Assembly (NCBI GenBank): GCA_012839585.1
Contig: DUNB01000075.1
Coordinates: 1 to 64,000 of the forward strand
DNA from: Alcaligenaceae bacterium
Lineage (GTDB): Bacteria > Pseudomonadota > Gammaproteobacteria > Burkholderiales > Burkholderiaceae_B
Reading direction: 5' to 3'
DNA: 64,000 bases
Shown here: positions 1 through 8,614 of the stretch, piece after piece
Numbering within the stretch: position 1 is the first letter of the stretch
How the letters are laid out: each line of letters starts with the position of its first letter
Notes under the pieces: generated by a model
Told to the model about the DNA's origin: nothing
Databases searched by the model: none
Seen by the model: only the letters and a program-made list of their open reading frames with translations
Position numbers and translations under genes: made by a program

Positions 1-1
1 C

Positions 2-232
2 CATCGTTTGGACGCCATTAATGCCTGGACAGCGTGCGTAGATGTGGCGGGAGAACCACATGATCTTCTAGTGGTTTGTACCCAGTGTGGCAACGTCGCT
101 GAGCTCAGCGCACCTAGTTTAAGTCAGCAAATTAGCGACTGCATTTTACAAGCTGGTTTTGCTCTAGCTAGCAATGAAACCGAATTACGCGCCGTTTGCT
201 TGCAATGCCACGAGTCGTCCCCACATAGGTAG
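2..232 (+). CDS. Fur-family regulator, likely Zur, C-terminal fragment (5' end outside window)
   Basis: Frame is open to the left edge (HRLDAINAWTACV...); CTQC...CLQCH metal-binding cysteine pairs typical of Fur/Zur C-termini; adjacent to CobW GTPase. Confidence 0.75.
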   Translation, partial: HRLDAINAWTACVDVAGEPHDLLVVCTQCGNVAELSAPSLSQQISDCILQAGFALASNETELRAVCLQCHESSPHR

Positions 233-304
233 GCATTCTTTGTTGTCATTTGCGCTTCAGCCTACGCTGTGCTGTAATCGCATAAATTTATTGAGAGGCC
301 TTGT

Positions 305-1360
305 ATGAACGCCGCTATAGAAAAAATGGTTCCAGTCACGGTACTAACTGGCTTTTTGGGTGCAGGTAAAACCACCCTATTAAAGCGTATTTTGTCCGAG
401 TTTCACGGACGCCGTATTGCGGTGATCGAAAACGAGTTTGGCCCTGAAAACATTGACAATGAGCTCTTAGTCCAAGACAACAAAGAAGAAATCATTGAGC
501 TCAACAATGGTTGCATTTGCTGTACGGTGCGCGGCGACCTGATGCGTACTTTGAACGATTTACGTGTAAAACGCGAAAAAGGCGAACTGCAATTTGAACG
601 CGTCATCATTGAGACCACTGGCATGGCCAACCCAGGCCCCGTCTGCCAAACCTTCTTCATGGACGATGATATTGCTGAATATTACCGCTTGGATGCCGTC
701 ATCACGGTAGTGGACGCCAAGCACGGTATGGAGACCTTAGACAAACAAGCTGAGTCACAAAAACAAATTGGTTTTGCTGATAGAATCTTGATCTCCAAAA
801 AAGATTTGGTCTCAGACGAAGACTACGAGGCCTTACGTAAACGCATTGTACGTATTAACCCACGTGCTACTATCTCTGCAGTACATTTTGGTGAAACCGA
901 TTTAAAAGAAATCCTGGATATCAGTGGCTTTAACCTTAATGCCATTTTAGATATTGATCCGGAATTCCTCGCTGACGAATCTCATGATCATCACGACCAT
1001 GATCATGACCACGATTGCGATGAACACTGTGATCACGACCACCATCATCACAAAGCGCACCAAGACAGTGTGAGCGCTTTTGTGTTTAAGTCTCGTCGCC
1101 CCTTTGACCCAGAGCGACTAGAGGATTTCTTAGGTGGGGTGGTACAGATTTTTGGACCGGACCTACTTCGCTATAAAGGTATTATTTACATTAAAGGTGC
1201 CAATCGTCGTATGCTATTTCAAGGGGTGCACATGATGATGGGCGCCGAACCAGGCAAACCTTGGTTAGGCAAAGAAAAACCAGAAACCAAGTTAGTCTTT
1301 ATCGGACATAACCTTCCAAAAGAAGTTTTCATGCAAGGGCTAGAGCAGTGTCTCGTTTAA
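305..1360 (+). CDS. CobW/COG0523 family GTPase (putative zinc chaperone)
   Basis: GFLGAGKTTLL Walker A, CICC motif in NNGCICCTVRGDL, His/Asp-rich linker HDHHDHDHDHDCDEHCDHDHHHH, C-terminal CobW domain. Confidence 0.93.
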   Translation: MNAAIEKMVPVTVLTGFLGAGKTTLLKRILSEFHGRRIAVIENEFGPENIDNELLVQDNKEEIIELNNGCICCTVRGDLMRTLNDLRVKREKGELQFERVIIETTGMANPGPVCQTFFMDDDIAEYYRLDAVITVVDAKHGMETLDKQAESQKQIGFADRILISKKDLVSDEDYEALRKRIVRINPRATISAVHFGETDLKEILDISGFNLNAILDIDPEFLADESHDHHDHDHDHDCDEHCDHDHHHHKAHQDSVSAFVFKSRRPFDPERLEDFLGGVVQIFGPDLLRYKGIIYIKGANRRMLFQGVHMMMGAEPGKPWLGKEKPETKLVFIGHNLPKEVFMQGLEQCLV

Positions 1361-1438
1361 CCCTTGTATTTGGCCTAATATCTCAAGGCTTAACTTAGGC
1401 AGGAGCTGTAGCTCCACGATGAAAAAAAGGGAACTATC

Positions 1439-1882
1439 ATGGCAAGCAATTCGAATGTCAGTACAAACCCAGATCAACTGTTAACAGTGGACGAACTCTT
1501 AGCAATGCCCGAAACCGACTACATGAACGCGGCTCAGTTGGCATTTTTTCAGAACCGTTTGCGTGAATTAGAAAAAGAGATCTTAGCCAATGCAGGCGCA
1601 ACCACTGAAAACCTACGAGAAACCCAGTTTGTGCCAGACCCAGCAGACCGCGCTACTATCGAAGAGGAGCACGCTCTCGAATTACGTACCCGTGACCGCG
1701 AACGCAAGCTGCTTAAAAAAGTACAGCAATCACTCGCTTTAATTGACTCGGGTGAATATGGTTGGTGCGAGGAAACCGGTGAGCCTATCGGTTTAAGACG
1801 TTTGTTGGCTCGTCCCACAGCCAATTTATCTCTTGAAGCCCAAGAGCGCCGTGAGAAACGCCAAAAGCTCTACGGTGACTAA
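1439..1882 (+). CDS. dksA: DksA family RNA polymerase-binding factor with degenerate zinc finger
   Basis: YGWCEETGEPIGLRRLLARPTANLSLEAQERREKRQ; coiled-coil plus DksA C-terminal motif, only one Cys of the usual four. Confidence 0.9.
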   Translation: MASNSNVSTNPDQLLTVDELLAMPETDYMNAAQLAFFQNRLRELEKEILANAGATTENLRETQFVPDPADRATIEEEHALELRTRDRERKLLKKVQQSLALIDSGEYGWCEETGEPIGLRRLLARPTANLSLEAQERREKRQKLYGD

Positions 1883-1911
1883 ATGCGTTAACGTTTCGCT
1901 TTGCCATTTTA

Positions 1912-1940
1912 AAAGCCACTCTATTTTTGAGTGGCTTTCT
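1912..1940 (+). terminator. Rho-independent terminator after dksA
   Basis: aaagccactc-tattttt-gagtggcttt hairpin followed by T-rich tract. Confidence 0.75.
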
Positions 1941-1948
1941 TTATGGCT

Positions 1949-1976
1949 CTTGAATTTATCCGCTACAGCCCCACCT
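1949..1976 (+). promoter_or_regulatory. Putative sigma32 (heat-shock) promoter of hslVU
   Basis: CTTGAA (1949-1954), 14-bp spacer, CCCCACCT (1969-1976), upstream of hslV ATG at 2005. Confidence 0.65.
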
Positions 1977-2004
1977 ACAGAAACACACAACGCAGAGGAT
2001 CATA

Positions 2005-2538
2005 ATGGAACAATTTCACGCCACAACTATTATCGCCGTGCGTCGCGGCAACGAAGTCGCCATTGGCGGCGACGGTCAAGTGACCCTAGGTAATGTTGTC
2101 GTCAAAGGTACGGCACGTAAAATCCGTCGTCTTTATAAAGACCAAGTCTTAGCCGGTTTTGCCGGAGCAACGGCTGATGCCTTTACCTTGCAAGAACGCT
2201 TCGAGGCCAAACTAGAAAAACACCAAGGCCATTTACTGCGCGCAGCCGTAGAGCTGACTCGCGACTGGCGTACAGATCGCGTCTTGCGCAAGCTCGAAGC
2301 GATGCTGATCGTAGCAGATAAAGAACACACCTTAATTCTGACCGGAAACGGCGATGTGCTCGAGCCCGAACATGGCTTAGCCGCGATTGGCTCAGGGGGC
2401 TCCTTCGCTCATTCAGCCGGTCTGGCGCTATTACATAATACCGATCTGTCACCCGCTGAGATCGTGAAGAAATCCCTAGAAATCGCCGGTGACTTGTGTA
2501 TTTACACCAACCAAAGTCACATCATCGAAACTCTATAA
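2005..2538 (+). CDS. hslV: ATP-dependent protease subunit HslV
   Basis: [25 protein letters not shown]-terminal Thr protease signature; followed by hslU. Confidence 0.97.
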   Translation: MEQFHATTIIAVRRGNEVAIGGDGQVTLGNVVVKGTARKIRRLYKDQVLAGFAGATADAFTLQERFEAKLEKHQGHLLRAAVELTRDWRTDRVLRKLEAMLIVADKEHTLILTGNGDVLEPEHGLAAIGSGGSFAHSAGLALLHNTDLSPAEIVKKSLEIAGDLCIYTNQSHIIETL

Positions 2539-2561
2539 TTATTTAGCTTTAGGTCAATATT

Positions 2562-3893
2562 ATGTCAACAACCATGACCCCCGCCGAAATCGTTTCCGAA
2601 TTAGACAAAAACATCGTTGGGCAAAATAAAGCCAAACGCTCGGTGGCTGTAGCACTACGTAATCGCTGGCGTCGTCAGCAGGTTGCAGATCCCCTACGCA
2701 ATGAGATCGTCCCCAAAAACATTTTGATGATTGGACCCACCGGCGTAGGTAAAACAGAAATCGCCCGTCGTTTAGCCAAACTGGCGAATGCCCCTTTTAT
2801 TAAAGTCGAGGCCACTAAATTTACCGAGGTAGGTTACGTAGGACGTGACGTAGAAACCATCATTCGTGATTTGGTCGATGCTTCCGTAAAACAAACACGT
2901 GAAATCGCCATGCGTCAGGTCAAAACACAAGCCGAAGACGCTGCCGAAGACCGCATTTTAGATGTGCTGATTCCCCCTGCACGTAACGCCATGGGTGAGC
3001 CCGAGCGCAACGAAGGGTCCAGCGCACGTCAAACCTTCCGCAAACGTCTACGTGAAGGCAAACTGGACGACACCGAAATCGAAATCGAGTTGGCCCAAGC
3101 CATGCCACAAATGGAAATTATGGCTCCTCCTGGAATGGAGGAAATGACAGAGCAGTTACGCGGCATGTTCGCCGGACTGGGTCGCGATAAAACCAAACCG
3201 CGCAAAATCAAAGTCAAAGAGGCGTTCAAGATTCTGGTCGAAGAAGAAGCCGCTAAACGCGTCAACGAGGACGATCTACGCACCGAGGCGGTGCGCAATG
3301 CCGAACAAAATGGAATTGTGTTCCTAGACGAGATTGATAAAGTCACCGCTCGCGAAGGCAACACCAGCGGCGAAGTGTCCCGTCAAGGGGTACAGCGTGA
3401 CCTGTTGCCCTTGGTCGAAGGAACCACGGTAAGCACCAAATATGGCACCGTTCGCACTGACCATATTCTGTTTATTGCTTCGGGCGCTTTCCACTTATCG
3501 CGTCCTTCTGACCTCATTCCTGAGCTACAAGGTCGCTTCCCCATCCGTGTAGAGCTGGATTCACTGAGCGCTGATGAGTTTGTACAGATCTTATCTGACA
3601 CCGATGCTTCGCTTACCAAACAATACAGTGCTTTGATGGCCACCGAAGACGTAGAGCTCAATTTCCAACCCGACGGTATACGTCGCTTGGCAGAACTCGC
3701 CTTCGAGGTCAACGAGCGCACAGAGAACATCGGGGCGCGTCGTTTGTACACCGTGATGGAAAAGCTGCTTGAGGACCTATCTTACGAGGCCGGTTCCAAA
3801 GGCGCACAACAAGTCACCATTGATGCCGACTACGTCAACAATAAGCTAGCAGAAACCGCTGGTAGCCAGGACTTGTCTCGCTACGTACTCTAA
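2562..3893 (+). CDS. hslU: ATP-dependent protease ATPase subunit HslU
   Basis: [55 protein letters not shown]; ends in conserved SRYVL. Confidence 0.97.
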   Translation: MSTTMTPAEIVSELDKNIVGQNKAKRSVAVALRNRWRRQQVADPLRNEIVPKNILMIGPTGVGKTEIARRLAKLANAPFIKVEATKFTEVGYVGRDVETIIRDLVDASVKQTREIAMRQVKTQAEDAAEDRILDVLIPPARNAMGEPERNEGSSARQTFRKRLREGKLDDTEIEIELAQAMPQMEIMAPPGMEEMTEQLRGMFAGLGRDKTKPRKIKVKEAFKILVEEEAAKRVNEDDLRTEAVRNAEQNGIVFLDEIDKVTAREGNTSGEVSRQGVQRDLLPLVEGTTVSTKYGTVRTDHILFIASGAFHLSRPSDLIPELQGRFPIRVELDSLSADEFVQILSDTDASLTKQYSALMATEDVELNFQPDGIRRLAELAFEVNERTENIGARRLYTVMEKLLEDLSYEAGSKGAQQVTIDADYVNNKLAETAGSQDLSRYVL

Positions 3894-3960
3894 TGCTTGG
3901 GGCGGCCTAGTGCCGCACCTAAGCCTTCTCTTGTTGTCTCTACCCAAAGGGCATCATAAA

Positions 3961-3990
3961 AAAAGCCGATTTTCATTAATCGGCTTTTTT
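3961..3990. terminator. Bidirectional intrinsic terminator between hslU and the copper-binding protein gene
   Basis: aaaagccgat-tttcatta-atcggctttttt. Confidence 0.75.
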
Positions 3991-4029
3991 GCGTGCTAAG
4001 GCACTAAATAAGGGTGGGAACCCATCGGC

Positions 4030-4347
4030 TTATTTGCTGATTTTCGTCACCACATAGTCACCTGCGCGGCGTTCAGCGGTAAATTTCACCTTATCGCCCG
4101 GTTTAATATCAACCAACAGCGCAGGATCAATCAAATACACCAGCGTCATCTCGGATAACTCTAAGGCATCGATTTTGCCATGCTTAAGGGTGATTTTCCC
4201 TGCTGCCGCATCAATACGACGTACCTCACCTGTGGCAGTACCCTGTTGTGCCACAGCGGGAATAACGACCGCTGCCGTAGCACCCAAAGCAAAAATGACC
4301 GCTGCGGTGTGACGTGTAAATAATAAAGACATACAATCCCCTTTCAT
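4030..4347 (-). CDS. Periplasmic copper-binding (CusF-like) protein
   Basis: Signal peptide; TGEVRRIDAAAGKITLKHGKIDALELSEMTLVYLI...VKPGDKVKF-like CusF/EcfE fold pattern. Confidence 0.75.
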   Translation of the reverse strand: MKGDCMSLLFTRHTAAVIFALGATAAVVIPAVAQQGTATGEVRRIDAAAGKITLKHGKIDALELSEMTLVYLIDPALLVDIKPGDKVKFTAERRAGDYVVTKISK

Positions 4348-4381
4348 TCGTGTTCATCCCATTTTACTACGAGGTTTCCGC

Positions 4382-4891
4382 GTGAGCGAAGTGTTTGGCA
4401 ACTATATGTTGCGTACTGCTATTCCTGAAGACATTCCCCAAATCGTCAATCTGATGCGTGATATGGCGGAATTCGAAAAAATGCTGGACCAGTTTGAGGC
4501 CACCGAAGACGCCATTTATGACAACGTGTTCGGCGCTGAACCAGCGGCCAAAGCCTTAGTCATCACGCCCAAAGACCAGCCGGATCACCTCATCGCTTAT
4601 GTGTTTTGGTTCCACAACTATTCTACCTTTAAGGCAAAGCGTGGCCTGTACCTAGAAGATATTTATATCGCACCGGAACACCGCAACCAAGGGTTAGGCG
4701 GTTTTGTGCTAAAACAGCTCGCCAAAAAGGCCATTGAGTTAGATTGTGGTCGCTTTGAGTGGGTGGTTTTAGATTGGAACCAAAACGCCATCGATTTCTA
4801 CGAGCACCACGGTGCAACCGTCCTACCCGAGTGGCGTATTGTGCGTCTTGAGGGCAACTCCTTACATCAATTGGCAGCAACCCATGACTAA
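4382..4891 (+). CDS. GNAT family N-acetyltransferase
   Basis: RTAIPEDIPQIVNLMRDMAEFEK...LEDIYIAPEHRNQGLGGFVLKQLAKKA...FYEHHGA. Confidence 0.9.
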   Translation: MSEVFGNYMLRTAIPEDIPQIVNLMRDMAEFEKMLDQFEATEDAIYDNVFGAEPAAKALVITPKDQPDHLIAYVFWFHNYSTFKAKRGLYLEDIYIAPEHRNQGLGGFVLKQLAKKAIELDCGRFEWVVLDWNQNAIDFYEHHGATVLPEWRIVRLEGNSLHQLAATHD

Positions 4892-5423
4892 TCGTCTCTC
4901 TGTTATCACAACCCGTGCCGGCGATGACGGCAATACCTCTTTAGGTGATGGTCAACGTGTTTCTAAAACGCATTTACGCGTTCAAGCCTTGGGCGACGTA
5001 GACGAGTTGAACAGTCATATTGGGGTGTTGCGTTGCGAAGCGCTTCCCTCTGATATAGACAGTTGCTTAACCCGTATCCAGCGTGATTTATTTGATATGG
5101 GAGCAGAGCTCGCGGTCCCTGGCTACGAAGTGCTCACCAAGGAACATGTGTTGTTTCTAGAGCAACAGCTACAGCATTACAACGCCGACCTGCCGCCTTT
5201 AAAAGAGTTTATTCTGCCAGGTGGTTGTCGCGCCGCCGCGCTCGCCCACATCGTACGTACTGTAGCACGCCGTGCCGAACGCGCTGTGATTGCTTTGAAT
5301 CAAACGGATCAGGGTCTAAGTGATTCCAGCACGCATTATTTGAATCGCCTATCCGACCTGGCCTTTGTTTTAGCACGCCAACTGAATAAAGCGAATCAAA
5401 CCGCCGATGTATTGTGGCGATAA
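4884..5423 (+). CDS. Cob(I)yrinic acid a,c-diamide adenosyltransferase (PduO-type)
   Basis: TRAGDDGNTSLGDGQRVSKTHLRVQALGDVDELNSHIG...FILPGG...ARTVARRAER; ATG at 4884 overlaps the GNAT stop (ATGACTAA). Confidence 0.92.
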   Translation: MTNRLSVITTRAGDDGNTSLGDGQRVSKTHLRVQALGDVDELNSHIGVLRCEALPSDIDSCLTRIQRDLFDMGAELAVPGYEVLTKEHVLFLEQQLQHYNADLPPLKEFILPGGCRAAALAHIVRTVARRAERAVIALNQTDQGLSDSSTHYLNRLSDLAFVLARQLNKANQTADVLWR

Positions 5424-5424
5424 G

Positions 5425-6345
5425 CTATTTCCAATAAGCCCCAGTGTGATGCAGCTGATTTTCTGCCGATTGCAAACCGCTGAGGGCTTTTTTACCAGAA
5501 CGAGCCAAAATTTGTTCTATCAGCCCCTCGACCAGCGCGATAGCCGCCGTACTTGATGGAAAAAAAGACGGAACCTCGGTGCCGAAAATCAAATTGCATT
5601 TGGACTCCAAAGCAATAGGAGCTACCCGGCTGTCACATAGCGCAATAACTTGGCAGCCGCTTTCTATGGCGGCCTCGTAAACGCGCACGATTTCGTTAGA
5701 ATACGGCGCAAAAGCCGTCAACACCACCACGTCACCCGCTTGCAAGGCCCTGAGCTCCATCTCTAGTGTGCCGGCCTCAGAACGCAGCATAGACACCGAC
5801 GGTCTAAATAGACGATACAAATAATAAAACGTAAAAGCCGGTGCGTGAGAAGCTCTAAAACCTGCCACATAAACGCGTTTGGCTTTCACTAGAAGCTCTA
5901 CGGCTTCTGCCATCGTCGTTGCATTCAGCTCTTGCAAACTCATTACATTACGCGCTTGAGCTTGATTCATCTGTGTCAACATGGTCGTCGGATTGCGACG
6001 ACGCACCACGGCTTTGGCCTGCTCGGTATACGCCATTGGCGTCTGTCGCAATGATTGTACGAACACATCCTTTAAACCGGACCACCCGGCATAGCCTAAC
6101 GACTGAGCCAAGCGCACCAACGTCGCCGGCTGCACGCCAGCTTGTGTGGCAATCGTTCGCATCGAAGCTATGGGCACATCACCAGGATGATCAATCAAAT
6201 ACCGTGCACTGATCTGGAATTGCGTAGGCATCTCCGCATACGTGCTTTGTAGGCGTTGAATTAAGCTTTCTAGCGTTTGAGGTGGTCTATTTTTTTTACT
6301 CATAACATACAGTATATCGTGTTTATTGATGTGTTTAGGCAACAA
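5425..6345 (-). CDS. MurR/RpiR family transcriptional regulator (HTH + SIS domain)
   Basis: N-terminal RpiR HTH (ASMRTIATQAGVQPATLVRLAQSLGYAGWSGLKDVF) and SIS domain; divergent from aminotransferase. Confidence 0.88.
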   Translation of the reverse strand: MLPKHINKHDILYVMSKKNRPPQTLESLIQRLQSTYAEMPTQFQISARYLIDHPGDVPIASMRTIATQAGVQPATLVRLAQSLGYAGWSGLKDVFVQSLRQTPMAYTEQAKAVVRRRNPTTMLTQMNQAQARNVMSLQELNATTMAEAVELLVKAKRVYVAGFRASHAPAFTFYYLYRLFRPSVSMLRSEAGTLEMELRALQAGDVVVLTAFAPYSNEIVRVYEAAIESGCQVIALCDSRVAPIALESKCNLIFGTEVPSFFPSSTAAIALVEGLIEQILARSGKKALSGLQSAENQLHHTGAYWK

Positions 6346-6380
6346 CCCGATGATTCAAAACGTTTCATTTGCCCAATAAC

Positions 6381-6426
6381 TTGATTTATATGATTCATGC
6401 GCTATGCTAATAGAAACAACTGTTTC
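6381..6426 (+). promoter_or_regulatory. Putative promoter and RpiR-type operator in the divergent region
   Basis: TTGATT (6381-6386), 16-bp spacer, TATGCT (6403-6408), then palindrome GAAACA-AC-TGTTTC at 6413-6426 overlapping the expected start point. Confidence 0.55.
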
Positions 6427-6488
6427 ATCAGCGACTAAAAAGAAACGGTTGGATCAGCAACGTATTTCTTTTATTAAAGTAGGCCGCC

Positions 6489-7841
6489 ATGACACATGTT
6501 TTTCACCGTAACCCTCTACAGACTCTCCCTACCGCTGTTGCCGGCGAAGGGATAGAGCTCATCGACCAAAATGGTAAGCGCTATATTGATGCATCAGGAG
6601 GCGCCGCCGTTTCTTGTTTAGGCCATAGCCACGCTGATGTGATCAATGCCATCCATCAACAAATTGATGCCGTGGCTTATGCACACACCTCTTTCTTTAC
6701 TAATGATGCGGCCGAAGAGCTCGCCACCTTTTTAGCGGAGCGTGCTCCCGGTGATCTGAACCATGTGTACTTTGTTTCGGGTGGCTCCGAGGCCGTAGAG
6801 GCCGCGTTAAAATTGGCTCGTCAATACTTTGTTGAACTCAACCAGCCCAGTCGCCGCCTCTTTATTGCCCGTCGCCAAAGCTATCATGGCAACACCTTGG
6901 GTGCTTTAGCTATTGGTGGTAACGCTTGGCGTCGCGCACCTTTTTTACCCTTATTGACCGAAGCTCACCACGTTTCACCCTGCTACGCCTATCGCGATCA
7001 AGCCGAACACGAGACCGAGCAGCAATACGCGCAGCGCCTTGCTGATGAGCTAGAACAAAAAATTCTGGACTTAGGTCCCGATAACGTGGCCGCCTTTGTA
7101 GCTGAAACCGTAGTGGGCGCAACAGCCGGGGTGTTGCCTCCCGTTGAGGGCTACTTACAAGCCATTCGTGCCGTATGTGATAAATACGGTGTGTTGTTGA
7201 TCTTAGACGAAGTGATGTGTGGCATGGGCCGTACTGGGCATCTCTTTGCTTGCGCCGAAGACCAAATCGCCCCAGATATTCTGACGATTGCTAAAGGACT
7301 AGGTGCAGGTTATCAACCAATTGGTGCCATGTTAGCCAGCAGTAAAATCTACGATACCATTACTCAAGGTTCGGGCTTTTTCCAACACGGTCATACCTAC
7401 ATGGGTCATGCCACCGCTTGTGCAGCCGCTTTGGCGGTACAAAAAGTCATCGAACGTGATCAGTTGCTCGATAATGTGATGGAGCGTGGCCAACAGTTGC
7501 GCGATGAATTACACGCCGCCTTAGACCTTCACCCCAATGTGGGAGATATACGCGGTCGTGGCTTAATGGTAGGTATAGAGCTGGTCGCCGATAAAAACAG
7601 CAAAGAGCCTTTAAACCACAAGGAAAAAACCCATGCCAAACTACGTAAGGTAGCGATGGAAAAAGGGTTATTGATGTACCCAATGGGTGGAACCGTTGAC
7701 GGTGTGCATGGTGATCATATTCTCCTAGCACCTCCCTTTATTTGCACTCCCAATGATATCTCACGTATTGTAGAATTAGTCAGTGCTACTCTTTATGAAG
7801 TGCTGCCTTTTGCAATCGAACCTATAGCGTTACGCGCTTAA
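6489..7841 (+). CDS. Class III (PLP-dependent) aminotransferase
   Basis: YIDASGGAAVSCLGHSH, FVSGGSEAVEAALKLAR, ILDEVMCGMGRTG, ILTIAKGLGAGYQPIGA. Confidence 0.93.
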   Translation: MTHVFHRNPLQTLPTAVAGEGIELIDQNGKRYIDASGGAAVSCLGHSHADVINAIHQQIDAVAYAHTSFFTNDAAEELATFLAERAPGDLNHVYFVSGGSEAVEAALKLARQYFVELNQPSRRLFIARRQSYHGNTLGALAIGGNAWRRAPFLPLLTEAHHVSPCYAYRDQAEHETEQQYAQRLADELEQKILDLGPDNVAAFVAETVVGATAGVLPPVEGYLQAIRAVCDKYGVLLILDEVMCGMGRTGHLFACAEDQIAPDILTIAKGLGAGYQPIGAMLASSKIYDTITQGSGFFQHGHTYMGHATACAAALAVQKVIERDQLLDNVMERGQQLRDELHAALDLHPNVGDIRGRGLMVGIELVADKNSKEPLNHKEKTHAKLRKVAMEKGLLMYPMGGTVDGVHGDHILLAPPFICTPNDISRIVELVSATLYEVLPFAIEPIALRA

Positions 7842-7857
7842 TTATTGGAAGTGATTT

Positions 7858-8391
7858 ATGGCCCGTTTGCCTTATGCCGATTTAACTCAACCAGAAATCA
7901 GCAAACTTGTAACTCAGATAGAAGCCGAACGCGGCAGTGTCATCCACCTATACCAAATGCTATTACACAGCCCTGCAGTCGCGCAGGGCTGGTTAAATCA
8001 TTTGACAGGTATCCGTCTTAATAGTCAGGTGCCTGGTGATTTGCGCGAGCTCATCATCATGCGTGTGGCGATTTTAAATCGCGCCCCCTACGAGGCCGAT
8101 CAGCACGCCCCCATTGCACTAAAAGAGGGGGTGACTCAGGCCCAGCTTGATGCGTTAGATAACTGGCGCGATGCCAAAGATCTGTTCAACGAACAACAAC
8201 GTGCCGTCTTGGCCTATACCGACGAGATGACGCTTAACGTCCAGGTCCCCCGAGCCATTTATAACGAGGTCGAGCACCTCTTTAATGAACAACTAGTCGT
8301 AGAAATCACCGCTACCATTGCGACATATAACATGGTGTCGCGCTTTTTAGAGGCGTTGCAGATCCATACGGATGACGCCAAAGAGGCCTAA
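7858..8391 (+). CDS. Carboxymuconolactone decarboxylase/AhpD-like family protein
   Basis: Helical CMD-like fold pattern (HSPAVAQGWLNHLTGIRLNSQVPGDLRELIIMRVAILNRAPYEADQHAPIALKEGV). Confidence 0.8.
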   Translation: MARLPYADLTQPEISKLVTQIEAERGSVIHLYQMLLHSPAVAQGWLNHLTGIRLNSQVPGDLRELIIMRVAILNRAPYEADQHAPIALKEGVTQAQLDALDNWRDAKDLFNEQQRAVLAYTDEMTLNVQVPRAIYNEVEHLFNEQLVVEITATIATYNMVSRFLEALQIHTDDAKEA

Positions 8392-8408
8392 AAGCAACCC
8401 TTCCATCA

Positions 8409-8448
8409 AAAATGCCCCTTGGCTAAATCACCAAGGGGCATTTTTTTA
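8409..8448. terminator. Intrinsic terminator
   Basis: aaaaatgccccttgg-ctaaatca-ccaaggggcattttttt. Confidence 0.8.
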
Positions 8449-8470
8449 TGTCACTCGTTAAACGAGGTGA

Positions 8471-8602
8471 TTAGAGCATATCGCGCCCTTCTCGTTTAGC
8501 GGCACGTAAATCACGGAATAAAGACACCAGTAGCAGGGCCAAAATACCGGAAGAGATCACGGGCCAGACCAAAATATAAAAAACCAATGTGTTAATACTC
8601 AT
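8471..8602 (-). CDS. 43-aa single-TM protein (putative transporter small subunit)
   Basis: Not in the supplied ORF track; reverse strand reads MSINTLVFYILVWPVISSGILALLLVSLFRDLRAAKREGRDML*, 12 bp downstream of the SSS symporter and in the same orientation. Confidence 0.7.
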   Translation of the reverse strand: MSINTLVFYILVWPVISSGILALLLVSLFRDLRAAKREGRDML

Positions 8603-8614
8603 GGGGTTCTCCTA

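Noticed and set aside
1833-2093. 86-aa plus-strand ORF bridging dksA and hslV
   Set aside because: Crosses the dksA terminator and the hslV promoter/start; unlikely to be translated.
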